Notes: a model not told the origin generated them from the sequence alone. Positions 9,275 to 19,598 are shown, numbered from the stretch's first letter. The stretch is DNA of 64,000 nt from Pythium myriotylum (GCA_023091665.1 JALJCQ010000013.1:1860001-1924000), one strand, 5' to 3'. Translations and numbers: made by a program.

Positions 9275-10022
9275 ATGGCCGCGCTCTGCAAACCCAAGGC
9301 CGTGAAGGCCACTGCGTCAGCCGCCAAGAAGAAAGCCACGTCGGTGGCGAAGACCGAGCACATCGAGTGGCGAGGTCGACGGATTACAGCATTCGGTACG
9401 AGAGCCGCGTGAGCTGAGCAGAAGAGATGATTTTGATTCGGCTCTGGTGATTACGAACAGAGAAGAGGGTTTATGAACTTACCTCAACGGTAAGATGACC
9501 AGGCTATCATAGCGTCGGAGCTGTGGAAGGGGCTAAGATGTCGAGTCTCGAATAGATCCCAGAAGGTAAAGTGAGCACCTACGGCGCCATCGCCAGAGCT
9601 CTGAACTCCGGACCTCGCCCGGTTGGACAAGCTCTTCGGGTACGCTGGGTCACACACACACACATAGAATCATCATGGACGCGAGGACCTATGCGAATGT
9701 ATTTGCATCCAGAAAAATCCGTTTGCCCCCGAGGTACCCTGCCATCGGGTCGTCGCAGCCGATTTGGACATTGGTGGCTTTAAAGGTGCGTCCAAGTAAG
9801 CCGCTAGTAAAATGTGATCAACCATATCCATATCAAGGCTCGATTGCAGGCTCTCAAGGGGAGAAGTCACCTCACATTTGCGAGAAGCGAGAGATCCTCC
9901 GCAAGGAGGGCGTGAAGTTTGACCATGGCCTAAAGGTAATATGGATATGTTCTCTGGTTTTTGATCTAGTTGTGAACGTAACGTTTGTGCAGGTCCGTCC
10001 CGACTGTGTGTATAACTTTTGA
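9275..10022 (+). CDS. MGMT: Methylated-DNA--protein-cysteine methyltransferase (MGMT/Ogt type)
   Basis: Direct-reversal DNA repair protein that transfers an alkyl group from O6-alkylguanine to its own Cys. Six exons: 9275-9395, 9461-9489, 9556-9639, 9713-9785, 9850-9935 and 9993-10022, giving 140 residues. The second exon is only 29 nt. The helix-turn-helix is IPEGKVSTYGAIARAL with the arginine finger region PRPVGQALR. The active-site motif PCHRV is intact in VPCHRVVAADLDIGGF, so this is a true methyltransferase rather than an alkyltransferase-like protein with Trp in place of Cys. The C-terminus RPDCVYNF matches the family. A Lys-rich 25-residue leader may help nuclear entry. A (CA)n run lies in the third intron. 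It lacks the larger N-terminal domain of animal MGMT. Confidence 0.93.
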
Positions 10023-10136
10023 TCACAGCTTCATCACAAGCTGTCGCCACCCGCTACGCGGGGGGTTTTTCACTGGAGGTCATGGTTGTGGGGAATACAG
10101 AAGTATTCAATCTAGGGAATGGCGTGAGTGTGTCCA

Positions 10137-10394
10137 CTAATCACTGAAAGATTTCCCGGAATTGACAATGTTGGCCGTATTCGCACTGGTCTCGTCCTCA
10201 CCCACAGGGGTCTCGAAGAGATCTCGCAAATTGCTCTGTGAATTGGTCATGCTAAAAACCGTGTCGACGACTCGATCTAGCCTGGTTCCACCAGTTCCAG
10301 CGCCCCACTGGGCAACAAAAACACAGCGAAAACACAGGAAAGGCCACAAAACCTCAAAAATGCCTCGACACAGGTATCTCTTGTGGTGTAGCAC
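10137..10394 (-). CDS. Small hypothetical protein, doubtful
   Basis: An 85-residue frame ending in a hydrophilic tail (NLRDLFETPVGEDET). A polypyrimidine tract ending in cccag inside it suggests a possible 45-bp intron (10315-10359), which would leave a 70-residue protein. I recognise no family. It is convergent with MGMT, 114 bp away. It could equally be non-coding. Confidence 0.25.
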   Translation of the reverse strand: MLHHKRYLCRGIFEVLWPFLCFRCVFVAQWGAGTGGTRLDRVVDTVFSMTNSQSNLRDLFETPVGEDETSANTANIVNSGKSFSD

Positions 10395-10817
10395 TCGGGA
10401 GATAGTCCCCTCCGCTTCACTATGGGGCTATCGACAAAAAGATTGTGAACTCTGGTCATTTTGTGAGTGATTTTAACCGTGAGGAAAACGACTCAGGCAA
10501 CGCCAGCTTTTGTCAGAAGACATTCGAATGGATTAGATTTTATTTTAGGCCAATCAGAAAGGTACTTGATGCATGAGAGAAGAAGCGGTTAGGTCTTTTG
10601 ATATATGGTGCTTTGGTTGGCTGAATAATCATCGATTTGATTCAAGAACGCTTCCCCAAAACGATTCGATTGGGACCTTCCTCCATATTTTAACCAATGA
10701 AAAGTCCGGATTTGCATGACGGCTTTGGAGGCGACGACATGGCTTCCCGACAAAACGCGCTTACTTGGTTGTAGATATTGGTCGAGTCTGTCAAATATAT
10801 GTTTCTTGGTGCTCCTG
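10395..10817. other. Spacer, no gene seen
   Basis: This stretch holds a CCAAT box at 10550-10554 and a short direct repeat (cttggttgta followed by gatat or aatat) near 10765 and 10830. I see no coding signal. It is probably the 3' UTR of the pseudouridine synthase gene plus unassigned sequence. Confidence 0.35.
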
Positions 10818-11723
10818 CTACAAATGATCGCTTGGTTGTAAATATCTCCATTGGCCGACAGGCAGAGCCCCAAGCTTGATATTTCCGATCCGCACACGTT
10901 TTAGAGCTACAACGTCCATGCCGACATGCTCGCACATGCGTCGAATGTGGCGATGCTTCCCCTCAGTAAGAATAACTCGCAGCTGATTCTCGTTCAGGAT
11001 CTCAACAGTCTTTGCCTTGTAAGTTATCCCACCCACTGTCACCCCGTGGCGTAGTTTGCGGAGTTTGGTCTGAATATCGCTCGAGCTGTGGTTCAAGAGA
11101 GTATTCACTCGCACCAGATACTCTTTCTCGACGAGGCCGTTCGGATCGAGAATCTTCTTGGCGAGGGTGCCGTCCTGGGTGAAGATCAGTAAGCCTGTCG
11201 AGTTCACATCAAGGCGCCCACATACGGCCATTTTCGGGAGAAGGAATGGCTCCCGTAATTCGCCGCGAGGTTTGGTCTTGTTCAGCTCCGTGCATTCGTT
11301 TTCATGCGTGAGGAGCTTTACGGCTGGCACCATCGCATCTTCCGGTTGCGATGATACGTAGCCCAGTGGCTTGTTGAGGAGCACAGTCACTTTCTTGCGC
11401 TGGTGGCGCTGTGCTGGAAAATCGAGCTGGACGTCTGCATCCATTGGCACGAAGCACCAATCACTTCGGACCTTTTCGCCATTCACGAGCACTGCTCCCT
11501 TCTGAATGTAAACCTCAGCCTCGCGGCGGGAACACAGCCCCTTTTGAGCCATCAGTTTGGCGAGCCGGACCATGCCTTCACCACCGGCGCTCTCCCTGCT
11601 CGATGAATCACTTGCGAAGCGCATGATACGTTGCCAGGGAGTTGTCGCGCCCGCATACAGCAACGTTGCGCGCCGCCATTGTGTCAGCATTTTCAGCTGT
11701 CCAGTCATCACACCAACACCCAT
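10818..11723 (-). CDS. RsuA/RluB-family pseudouridine synthase, probably organellar
   Basis: Isomerises uridine to pseudouridine in rRNA. Single exon, 301 residues. The N-terminal 50 residues are rich in Arg, Ser and Ala (MRFASDSSSRESAGG), consistent with a mitochondrial targeting sequence. An S4 RNA-binding domain follows (VRLAKLMAQKGLCSRREAEVYI with AVLVNGEKV). The catalytic domain has the family motif GRLDVNSTGLLIFTQDG, where the Asp of GRLD is the catalytic residue, and the closing motifs EKEYLVRV and EGKHRHIRRMCEHVG. Bacterial RsuA and RluB have the same S4-plus-catalytic layout. Which of the two it descends from cannot be told by eye. The start could be any of several in-frame ATGs in the leader. 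Confidence 0.9.
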   Translation of the reverse strand: MGVGVMTGQLKMLTQWRRATLLYAGATTPWQRIMRFASDSSSRESAGGEGMVRLAKLMAQKGLCSRREAEVYIQKGAVLVNGEKVRSDWCFVPMDADVQLDFPAQRHQRKKVTVLLNKPLGYVSSQPEDAMVPAVKLLTHENECTELNKTKPRGELREPFLLPKMAVCGRLDVNSTGLLIFTQDGTLAKKILDPNGLVEKEYLVRVNTLLNHSSSDIQTKLRKLRHGVTVGGITYKAKTVEILNENQLRVILTEGKHRHIRRMCEHVGMDVVALKRVRIGNIKLGALPVGQWRYLQPSDHL

Positions 11724-12121
11724 GATCCTGCTAAGTACGACTGGATCATGAAAGGCTGCATCACAACTTTGGTGGAATTATAACTTTGGCCTCATGTTCG
11801 TGCGAGCAACCCAACATTGCGCCTACGGCAAAGGAATCATATAGTCCATTGAGACCCAGCGATTTCATCTTCGTGCAGGCCGCAGTGGGAACATCTGTGT
11901 GAGAGTTAGGGGCTCTGTCAGGTGCCCTTCACATCGCAATGGCTAGGCAATGGATTTGATGGATTTGCGACTGTCTTTGGGGATCACTCTCCTGTGATTA
12001 ACCCGCTTGATATGATCAACCGGAGAAGGCGCATCCCAAACCATTTTTAGCCACGTTAAGCCACGTTAAGAGATGCAAGTTGTATCTAGGTGAGGGATCT
12101 CATCAACCCACCCGTTCATGG
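11724..12121. other. Spacer between two minus-strand genes
   Basis: It contains the promoter of the pseudouridine synthase and the 3' end of Nup85. A direct repeat of TTAGCCACGTTAAG or AAGCCACGTTAAG occurs at about 12048-12071. No gene is seen. Confidence 0.35.
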
Positions 12122-14389
12122 CTACTCCATGCGTTCGTCCTCTACCAACCCACTCACAGGCTCGTTCGGGAGCAACATAAGGCTCCCCGTAAGAGACGAA
12201 AACGAACGCGGCTTGGGTTCGATTAGATCGTGATCGCCTCTCGGGGTGAACTTGGACTTCAACAGGCCCCCTCTACCCCCCTCTGTTAAGATCGCATCAG
12301 ACAGGTTTCGAGATAGGGAGTCTTGTACGCGCTTTTTCAACTTCAAGTTCATCGGATTCTTGTTGAAGTCGTGACGATCGAACGCTCGATCAATTGATGC
12401 CAAATATGACATTATAGCGAAAAGCTGCTCGGAAGATAGCACCGAAGGAGTCTCTTGGAGTAGTGATTCGATATGGCCTAGCAACGTTGCGCACAATCGA
12501 CGTGGAGCAACAGAAGATGTGATGAGATCAAGTACGCGAGAGGAAGCTTCCTTGGAGACAAATGCCACCTGCGATTTAATCTGGTCGTGTTCATCAGAGT
12601 TGGACGGAAACGAATCCTTTAGCTGCAACTTCAATGCAGTCCGGTCTTCCAGAACTAGATTCAGTTCCCGATACTTGATGAGCCACTTCAGTTTCTTTGT
12701 GCGAGCGAGTTCAGGCAATGGCTCCAGAAAGTCGACTGCCTCAAAGAGAGGAGTAAGGGAGCCCGATGTCTCGCACTCGTCAAGAATCAACTCCGAAATG
12801 ATGTCAGTCTCGTCAACATGGTTGCTTCGCAGTGCCCACCGCAACGCCCCACCGAAACGTTTATCATGCTTCAACTCGAAGGACCGGTTGAGCGCAACTT
12901 GACGCTGAGATTTCTGCAAGCCCTTATTTCCGTGGCAGTAGCTGTACAAACAATCTGCCGTTGCATCACTCTTCATAGCCTGTTGTTCGATTGCAGCTCG
13001 GCTCGCTTGTGCACCGAACATGGGACAGTTCTCGAAGTACCTCGTTGTAAACTGCCACAACCCGCTACACAAGCCGACCTCCACCGCATACTGCATCAAG
13101 AAGAACTCTTGTAAGCCACAACCATGCTGCTCGACGACTTCGTCCCGAGCAATGACATTCGACTTGGCGAACAGATCGGTCAGATGCGCAGCCATCCAGT
13201 GAAAGCCAAGCGAGTACACGTCTTGAACGGCACTTCGCACGTTAAATTCAAGAATCGCGAGCACGATACAGTCGAAGTTGTTCATTGTGTCCTTCGTGAC
13301 TTCATGGTGGAAGGCTTGGAAACAGTTCACCATGAGAAACTCAATTCGGTTCGCAACAGCCTTTGGCTCCTCCAGGAAAAGACGTGCCATCATTAGCTCG
13401 TACCACGTTCGGCTCAAATCTCGGAGAGTTTGTACGTCGGCAGTCATTACATTGAGCAGCTTCTTGAACTCCACGTGGCTTCGAATGAAGTCGTCCGTGT
13501 TTGCCAAATATTGGCATGCGTCGCGCCAGTTCTGCCATTCAATGTGCTGACGACTTTGGCCACCTGGCATACAAAGCAATAACCGCTGTATCGTCTGGAA
13601 ACTTTCTCTTGCCGCTTCAGCTGCTCTCGAGTCTTGAGCAAACATGGATCGGTAAAGCGAGTGATGAGATAACACACTCCACGCTTGAGGGCCACATCCT
13701 GCAGTTACGAGTCCATACACAGTCGGCCAGAACGAGGTATCACTCTCGCTACCTTCTGTGCCATCAAGTGATCGCAATCGCTGTGTCTCAGTGTCCAATT
13801 CTTCCATCTTCGCACTGCTGTAGTGCTCCTGGAGCCACAACGCGACGTCGTATGCGAGCTGTTTATCATCACGCGCACGACGCTGTAAGAACAACAACTC
13901 ACACAGGTGCCAGATTGCAAGCGACACTTTGAGTAGGTCGAGCAGCTCATCGTCGTCGTTCGCGTTGCGATCTTCAAGCGCGAAAATGCACGTCTTCAAA
14001 GCCTCGCGATACTCGCGACTTGCACGCACGATCTCTTCTGGAGCGAGCTCGCGTCCCGCGCGCACTCGTTCTTCGCTCAAGCGCTGCAGTTGCATGAAGG
14101 TGTCGAATGATGCCGCGACGAGCGTCCGCAACTCCTTCCTCATCTCACCGGTGGGGGCACTCGACCCGGTGGCGGTCTGCCACTTCGCAGAGCCGACACC
14201 CCACGCAAGCGCGCCCACGGCGGCTCCGCTGGGAGAGGAGACCGTGGGCAGCCGCTTGGACGTCTTGAGGATCTCCAGAGCGCTCTGCGGCGCGAAGTCG
14301 ACGGCGCCAAAGAGCGACGACGAGGCCATTTCCACGTACCGTCGGCCCAGTGCTCTCGTGTGGAACTCGGCCCTGCCAATGGAAGCCAT
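12122..14389 (-). CDS. NUP85: Nucleoporin Nup85 (Nup75) homologue
   Basis: A 755-residue single-exon gene. Nup85 is a scaffold subunit of the Nup107-160 (Y) complex of the nuclear pore and forms an alpha-helical ACE1 fold. The segments FWPTVYGLVTAGCGPQAWSVL and the crown/tail-type repeat KHDKRFGGALRWALRSNHVD correspond to conserved Nup85 regions (in animals the second reads KNKRLGSALSWSIRAKD). The rest is helical, with no catalytic motif. The longest start (14389) overlaps the start of the plus-strand BART gene. An internal ATG at 14329 (MASSSLFGAVDFAP) would leave 50 bp between the two starts. The assignment rests on a few conserved blocks and overall size, so it is good but not certain. Confidence 0.8.
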   Translation of the reverse strand: MASIGRAEFHTRALGRRYVEMASSSLFGAVDFAPQSALEILKTSKRLPTVSSPSGAAVGALAWGVGSAKWQTATGSSAPTGEMRKELRTLVAASFDTFMQLQRLSEERVRAGRELAPEEIVRASREYREALKTCIFALEDRNANDDDELLDLLKVSLAIWHLCELLFLQRRARDDKQLAYDVALWLQEHYSSAKMEELDTETQRLRSLDGTEGSESDTSFWPTVYGLVTAGCGPQAWSVLSHHSLYRSMFAQDSRAAEAARESFQTIQRLLLCMPGGQSRQHIEWQNWRDACQYLANTDDFIRSHVEFKKLLNVMTADVQTLRDLSRTWYELMMARLFLEEPKAVANRIEFLMVNCFQAFHHEVTKDTMNNFDCIVLAILEFNVRSAVQDVYSLGFHWMAAHLTDLFAKSNVIARDEVVEQHGCGLQEFFLMQYAVEVGLCSGLWQFTTRYFENCPMFGAQASRAAIEQQAMKSDATADCLYSYCHGNKGLQKSQRQVALNRSFELKHDKRFGGALRWALRSNHVDETDIISELILDECETSGSLTPLFEAVDFLEPLPELARTKKLKWLIKYRELNLVLEDRTALKLQLKDSFPSNSDEHDQIKSQVAFVSKEASSRVLDLITSSVAPRRLCATLLGHIESLLQETPSVLSSEQLFAIMSYLASIDRAFDRHDFNKNPMNLKLKKRVQDSLSRNLSDAILTEGGRGGLLKSKFTPRGDHDLIEPKPRSFSSLTGSLMLLPNEPVSGLVEDERME

Positions 14390-15168
14390 CCCCCCACGTC
14401 TGATTCTGTCCAGACTCAGGCAGGTTTCTTTCTACCTTGGTTTGAGTTCATGGATATCCTCTTCTGGAACAGGTCGGCAAGGTCGAAGCGACGCGAGATT
14501 GGGCTCGTTTTGTGCGTGAAGGAGCGATGCCGAAGAACATCGTCAAGCGAGCGGCGGAATTCTGCGCGACGCCCGAATTCGAGCGCGTTTTCGACAACTT
14601 CGCTAGGTGAGGGAAACTCCTCGAAGGCGAGACTGATGGGTCGAATAAGATCCCTCGGCTCGTTTTCGACAGCCTCGTCACACGGTGCAGCATGAGATTG
14701 ACCTGTCGTCGAGGCTGTATTGCAGAGCTCACGCAAATGTGTTCCACGATGCGGTTGAAGCAAAAGGAGGCGATGCCGAGCACAAACACGAGTGAGTTCT
14801 CTTTGTCGGTTCTCACAAACTCGGAGCCTTGATATTAGCTGACAATGCTGGTTCCAGGTACAAAGAGCTCCACGATCAGTACTTAGAGCTCTTTGAGTCA
14901 GAACTTTCTGGTATGCGCTCTTCTCTACGTCGCGAACGTTTGCGTTGCACTGACTGACGACCTGTTTTGTCCAGAATTTGTTGAATCCGAAGGTTCGTCC
15001 GTCGAGGATTTCTTCGTCGAGTGCAGAGAGATTTCCGAGGGCCAGTACACAGCATTGTTTGAAGAGCACCAATACGCGTGGTTCGTCGAGCACTTGCTCG
15101 CCTGTATGGACTACAAGCACTTCTACGGTCTCATGGTTAATGAGGCTCGACGCCAGAACCGCAAATGA
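14379..15168 (+). CDS. ARL2-binding (BART) domain protein, ARL2BP/CFAP36-like
   Basis: Binds small GTPases ARL2/ARL3 in animals; CFAP36 members are ciliary. Five exons: 14379-14423, 14473-14606, 14726-14791, 14858-14910 and 14975-15168, giving 163 residues. The BART fold is seen from MPKNIVKRAAEFCATPEF through HANVFHDAVE, then HKHEYKELHDQYLELFE, VEDFFVEC and a final helix ending NEARRQNRK. The third exon needs the acceptor at 14725 to keep the frame, making that intron 119 bp, longer than its neighbours. The start at 14379 is the only ATG that splices in frame, and it lies inside the longest Nup85 reading frame. The size and single domain suit ARL2BP, with CFAP36 as the alternative. Confidence 0.82.
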
Positions 15169-15248
15169 CACCTCGCACATAAATCTCGCTTTAATGACAT
15201 GAAATTGACTTGTGGGAGTCCCGATCATACTGTAGTTCGACAACGTGA

Positions 15249-16768
15249 ATGAGCAGGCTTCGGACGTTCGTGTGGGGCTCCGGTGCGTCCATCCTATGAG
15301 TGACTTGCGAGGCGCAATCACCTATGCGAACAGACCTTACTCTCAGCTTTGCTCTCGTGTATTGCCGTGTGAAGGTGGCTCAGGACAGCTCGGGCTTGGC
15401 GGCGACGATGATTTCTCCATTCCTCAGCACCTTCCCACCACCTTCGAAAACGTCATGAGTTCGGATACGCTTTCTCTAACCATTAATTTCCTCACTAAAG
15501 TATGATGGCCACAGATAGAGCCACACACAATCACTACGGGTGGTTGCCACAGCGCTGGTACCAACAAGTCGTTACGAACGTTTTGGCGTTCGCTGCTCGA
15601 AGCTTACACTCAAATCTTAGGTTTGACCAAAGACGGCGTCTTGTATTTATGGGGCGACAATGAACGGCTCCAGCTAGCAAGACCGCACCACGAGCATCGG
15701 TTGCTCGAGCCAGCCGTTCTTGAAAGCACAATGCAGGTTCGATCCAGAGCTAATATGTGTTCACCAACAGCAGTGCTTTTAACGGAGTCGTTCACAATTA
15801 GCCGAGAATTGTGTCAGTCGCGTGTGGCTGGTCACACACTCTCGCTGTGTCAGAGCAAGTCTCGGGAGACGCAGATTGTTCACCCCAGGCAGTGCTATCT
15901 TGGGGAGCCAACGACAACTGTCAGCTTGGTCGTCCCAGCTCAATCGAGAGCCGCAGGGTCCCAGCTGTTGTGGTGATGCCGAGATTATTGCACCCTCGTC
16001 GAGTTATCAGTATTTCTTGCGGCTGGAAGCATTCGCTGCTCGTGTTGGATGACAGTACTGTGTTTGCTTGGGGAAGTGGGCGTCATGGAGAGTTAGGACT
16101 AGGGCGCAGTCGGCGTACAGCAACAGAACCAAGTCAAGTGGTGATACCTCCAGGTTTCACAGTCGAGAAGGCTTACTGCGGATGGCAACATTCGATTTTG
16201 TATTGTTCTCGTTCCGGTGCTGTTTTGGCTTGTGGAAACAATCGTCATGGCCAATTGGGAGTTTCACCAGTCATGGAGGGTGCTCGCTTTGAGGCTTCAA
16301 GGGTGATGCAAAAGGATGGCCAGCCACTTTGCGCCCAATTCATTAGCGTTGGCTGGCACTTTTCACTGTGTATCACAGGAGACGGTTTGTTTGGATGGGG
16401 CAAAGGAACGCATGGTCAGCTCGGCCTTGGTGCTTTCGAGAACGTTCATTTACCCACTCGTGCCAGTTTCAACGAAGAAATTGTATCGATAGCTTGTGGT
16501 AGCGAGCACTCAATGTTAGTGACCGCTCAAGGGGAGTTGTTTACTTGTGGGTGGGGTGAGCATGGAAACCTCGGTAGGTCTTCTCATGCTCCTGCCAAAC
16601 TAGTGCGTTGTGTTGTGACTGACTCGTTTGACGAATCTAGGCCACGGCGACCACGAGAATCGATCCACGTTCACGAAAGTGGAATTCTTTAGCGAAAACT
16701 CGTTGAAAGTCATCTCAGCAACGGCAGGCGGGGCGGTCTCGATCGCTCAAACTGAGAGTGGATCATAG
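15249..16768 (+). CDS. RCC1-repeat (beta-propeller) protein
   Basis: Six exons: 15249-15282, 15375-15451, 15515-15557, 15621-15736, 15802-16573 and 16641-16768, giving 389 residues. The protein is made almost wholly of RCC1 repeats of about 50 residues. Examples are FVWGSG-GSGQLGLGG, VLYLWGDNERLQLA, VLSWGANDNCQLGRP, VFAWGSGRHGELGLG, VLACGNNRHGQLG, LFGWGKGTHGQLGLG and LFTCGWGEHGNLGHGD, each followed by a GWxHS-type block (ACGWSHTLAV, SCGWKHSLLV). That is seven blades with no other domain. Human SERGEF and RCC1 have this size, but a specific orthologue cannot be named. The second donor (gtcatg) is weaker than the rest. The gene begins 80 bp after the BART stop, on the same strand. Confidence 0.85.
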
Positions 16769-17224
16769 AGCTCGTGGACCATCAAACCTTCTCAATGGTC
16801 AATATGGATAGGTTTCATGTGGATCAGTTCTCAAAACAACCAATCATTTTTGTTTTGAGATAACGTATTTTAGCCAATTGGAACTCTCGTGCAGCTCTAC
16901 GTTCCGCTTCAAGAGGGGTTCTCTTCGCTCTAGCTGGCGTTGTGACTGTGGGGGAAGCCAAGCAAGTAAAAGACCGACGGCGGCGAGCAAAGTCTGCGAG
17001 GTGCGTACGCGGTCGCTGGGAGCGAGGACTCGGTGCGCAGAGGAGCCTCACGCCCAAGGCCGTGGAATGGGCGCTCTTGTGCTTGGTCCTGGTGGCGCGG
17101 GCGCGACAGCGGAGGCAGCAGAGAGACCTCCTCAGCCCCCCTTGTTGCCCTTGCAACGAGTCCTCGAACGCGCGAAGGCACGTGGTGGGCTTACGCTGTG
17201 GTGTGCGATGTGCCTCTAGGAGAA
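16769..17224. other. Spacer upstream of the UEV gene
   Basis: It contains two CCAAT boxes (16840-16844 and 16874-16878) on an AT-rich background, followed by a GC-rich stretch in which both strands are open and give Arg-rich translations. None of these frames has a motif, so the region is taken as promoter and 5' UTR of the UEV gene. Confidence 0.4.
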
Positions 17225-17804
17225 ATGGCGCGTCCTGGAGGTGAAATCGTGATTGGTAAGCTCTGCTTCGATGTTCCACCTTCTAGAAAGAGTTCCACAG
17301 CACACTGACATTTCCCTTGATCACTGTAGTCCCTCGCAACTTTAAGCTCTTGGAAGAACTAGAGAGCGCGGAGAAGGGACATGGCGACATGAGCATCTCC
17401 TTCGGTCTGGAGCAGGCAGACGACATCTTTCTCACGAACTGGATTGGCACCATCCTCGGCCCTGCCGGAGTACGTGATTGCTTTTTCGCAACCCCTTGTT
17501 CGAAGTGAACTGATCAGAGGGTTGCGCGAATACATAGACTTGCCACGACGGTCGCATCTACAGCCTTCGAATTCATTGCAGCGACCAATACCCGCAGTAC
17601 CCCCCGGACTTTTTCTTCACGAGCCGCATCAACATGAGCTGTGTCGATCCTCAGAGTGGTCGTGTGGATCCACGACGACTCCCCGTCCTCGCCAACTGGA
17701 ACCGCAACAACGGGATCGAAACCGTCTTGATCGCCTTGCGGGCCGAGATGGCGTCGCCAACGAACCGCCGGCTTCCGCAGCCTCCAGAGGGATCCATGTT
17801 TTAG
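17225..17804 (+). CDS. MMS2: Ubiquitin-conjugating enzyme E2 variant (UEV1/MMS2)
   Basis: Catalytically inactive E2-like partner of Ubc13 for K63-linked ubiquitin chains in DNA damage tolerance. Three exons: 17225-17255, 17330-17469 and 17538-17804, giving 145 residues, the standard UEV length. Recognised blocks are [60 protein letters not shown] and SRINMSCVD. Where an active E2 has its catalytic Cys after the HPN region there is [10 protein letters not shown], as in UEVs, so no thioester can form. The C-terminus QPPEGSMF matches the UEV pattern QPPEGQ. The start ATG gives [15 protein letters not shown]. Confidence 0.95.
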
Positions 17805-17931
17805 ATTCAGCTGATACAGAGCGATGAGAACCGAACAGTCCGAGACCTCGGTGATCACAGAACTGAAAGGTAGACGCTGCAAGATGTGGACGATGGGAGA
17901 AATACGACCTCTATTTCATATCTTGCCATCT

Positions 17932-19376
17932 CTACAGTAACATTTTGGATCTTCGCCTGTTTAGACCCGACCGGTGGCTCGGAAGCAGCGAGAACTTGAC
18001 GAGATGTAGCAACATCGCGGACGCTCGTACAAAATCGAGAGCAGTCGCAATTGATGACAGTGGCACTAAAACGTAACCAACAATCTTCAGGCCTGCAGAA
18101 GCAGTTCCACGCGTTGGGAGCAAAAGCAGAATGTAGAGTAAAAGCTCCCGCCCCAGTGCGCACATGAATATCAGCTGCTGCCACCTATAGTCCCAAACAG
18201 CGATCCTCTTGAATAAAGGGTCCCATTGTCTTCGGTGCTCGATAAAGCCGAAACGCGTTGCGGCGACATTGATGCACGACAACGCCAGCTCGAAGACCAA
18301 CAGAGAACGGAAGGATTCGCTGAGGTCCGAGTACAGGCGTTCGAGTGACGTGTAGACAGCGACCATTCCAAGTTGGTCCAGTATCACAGAGACAAAGCTC
18401 ATCCACGATACTAACACCCCGCTTTTTATCCACAGAGTGAGGCGACGTGAGACGAGATCACAGACAATCGAGTAGAGCACTGTCGCTAAGAGCTTGTCTC
18501 GGAGCCCATCCCCATCAAGACCAAGAACATTGCGCTGGTGCTGGAAGATCGCGAAAAGACTGTAGATGAGGATAGCGCGCACGCACTCCAATATTGGAGC
18601 AAAGAAAATGGCGAGGAAGTGGGCAACCAACGACTTGTCGGAGACCACGTTCCAGTAGCGCGAGAACACGTACACCTCGTAAGCTTTCGCCTTTCGAGCA
18701 TCACTGCGACTCACATTAAACGGCGCTGGAGAAAGGCATCCCACGCAAAAGTCCGAGTCATTGCTGTCACCACGCGCGACTCGAGAGTGGGAAGATACGC
18801 AATGCAGCACGCGGAAGTCCTTCTTGCCGTCCTCCGAAATGCTCAACGACGCAACTGTCATCGCATAGTCACACGTCAGATCAACACGTGACGAATGAGG
18901 GGTGATTCCAGAGCAACCATACCTTCAATCATGTACGGGTCAAGCAGAATGACCTCGTTTGTGTGTCCTTTGAGAAAGAATGGCGCATTCCTCAGCGAAC
19001 CATCGGGTCGAGTCCAGAACAGAAATGGCTGGAGCAGATTGTCGGTGTCCATGTGCATGCTGCCCGGAGAGCACCAGATTGTGACCTCATCACCCGCGAG
19101 GAGTATATATTTATGCGGAAACCGAAACACTTTGGTAGCGTTCGCGTCGGCGACAATGTAGCCCGTGAGGTCGATGGCTTCTTCAGACGGATTCGAGATC
19201 ACCAGGAATTGCTTTTGTGTGTCGACTCGCGAGATGTAGAGCTGCTGCATTACGACCTTGTGGCAAATCTGCATTGATCCGCGCGCGACTCGGCGATCAA
19301 GCGACGGGAGCCGCAGCCGCCGCTGGATGGAGAACGTCATGGACCCAAACGCGAATGGCGATAATCCTCCCGCCAA
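17932..19376 (-). CDS. Lamin-tail domain fused to a degenerate PI-synthase-like membrane domain
   Basis: Two exons, 19376-18923 and 18854-17932, giving 458 residues (425 if the ATG at 19274 is used). Residues about 45-145 resemble a lamin-tail Ig fold: [40 protein letters not shown]. The rest is polytopic with about five hydrophobic segments. Its order follows eukaryotic phosphatidylinositol synthase: [14 protein letters not shown] (family YARIVFAIISFYF), [14 protein letters not shown] at the catalytic site, [19 protein letters not shown], then DPLFKRI and [17 protein letters not shown] (family NPVLRI and TLCAGNELFYCLLYL). The CDP-alcohol motif DxxDGxxAR...GxxxDxxxD is broken; by my alignment only two Asp remain, so activity is unlikely. 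Single-gene status rests on a good 68-bp intron. Divergent from GCN5. Confidence 0.6.
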
Positions 19377-19598
19377 AAACCTGCATCAAAACGTCACCAC
19401 TCCGATGGCGGGAGCTATGAACCCCAAAAGAGTGACTCTCGCTGCTCTCTTGCATTACTTTATTATTTATATAAGGGTATTTTAATTAAAAGGACATATT
19501 GTTCTTCAAAGTGGGAAGATTACGAACGATTTTCAAAGGTATATAAGATTTTGGATTCAGACCAGGGTCCTTCTGCACAAGGAGACTTGGTGAACAGA

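Noticed and set aside
8778..9275. Plus-strand 165-codon frame opposite the small coiled-coil gene
   Set aside because: Ser-rich translation without heptads; the minus strand gives a more protein-like helix and ends in a typical disordered tail. Neither is proven.
14696..14791. An earlier acceptor for exon 3 of the BART gene
   Set aside because: It gives a frame without BART similarity; only the acceptor at 14725 restores the HANVFHDAVE helix.
16824..17279. Arg-rich overlapping frames on both strands upstream of the UEV gene
   Set aside because: No motif on either strand, and the UEV has its proper N-terminus at 17225, so this is more likely a GC-rich promoter and leader.
18440..18520. DGDGLR segment read as an intact CDP-alcohol phosphotransferase motif
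   Set aside because: The following Gly and two Asp are not at the required spacing, and the alignment of the flanking helices puts the true site about 20 residues later, where it is degenerate.
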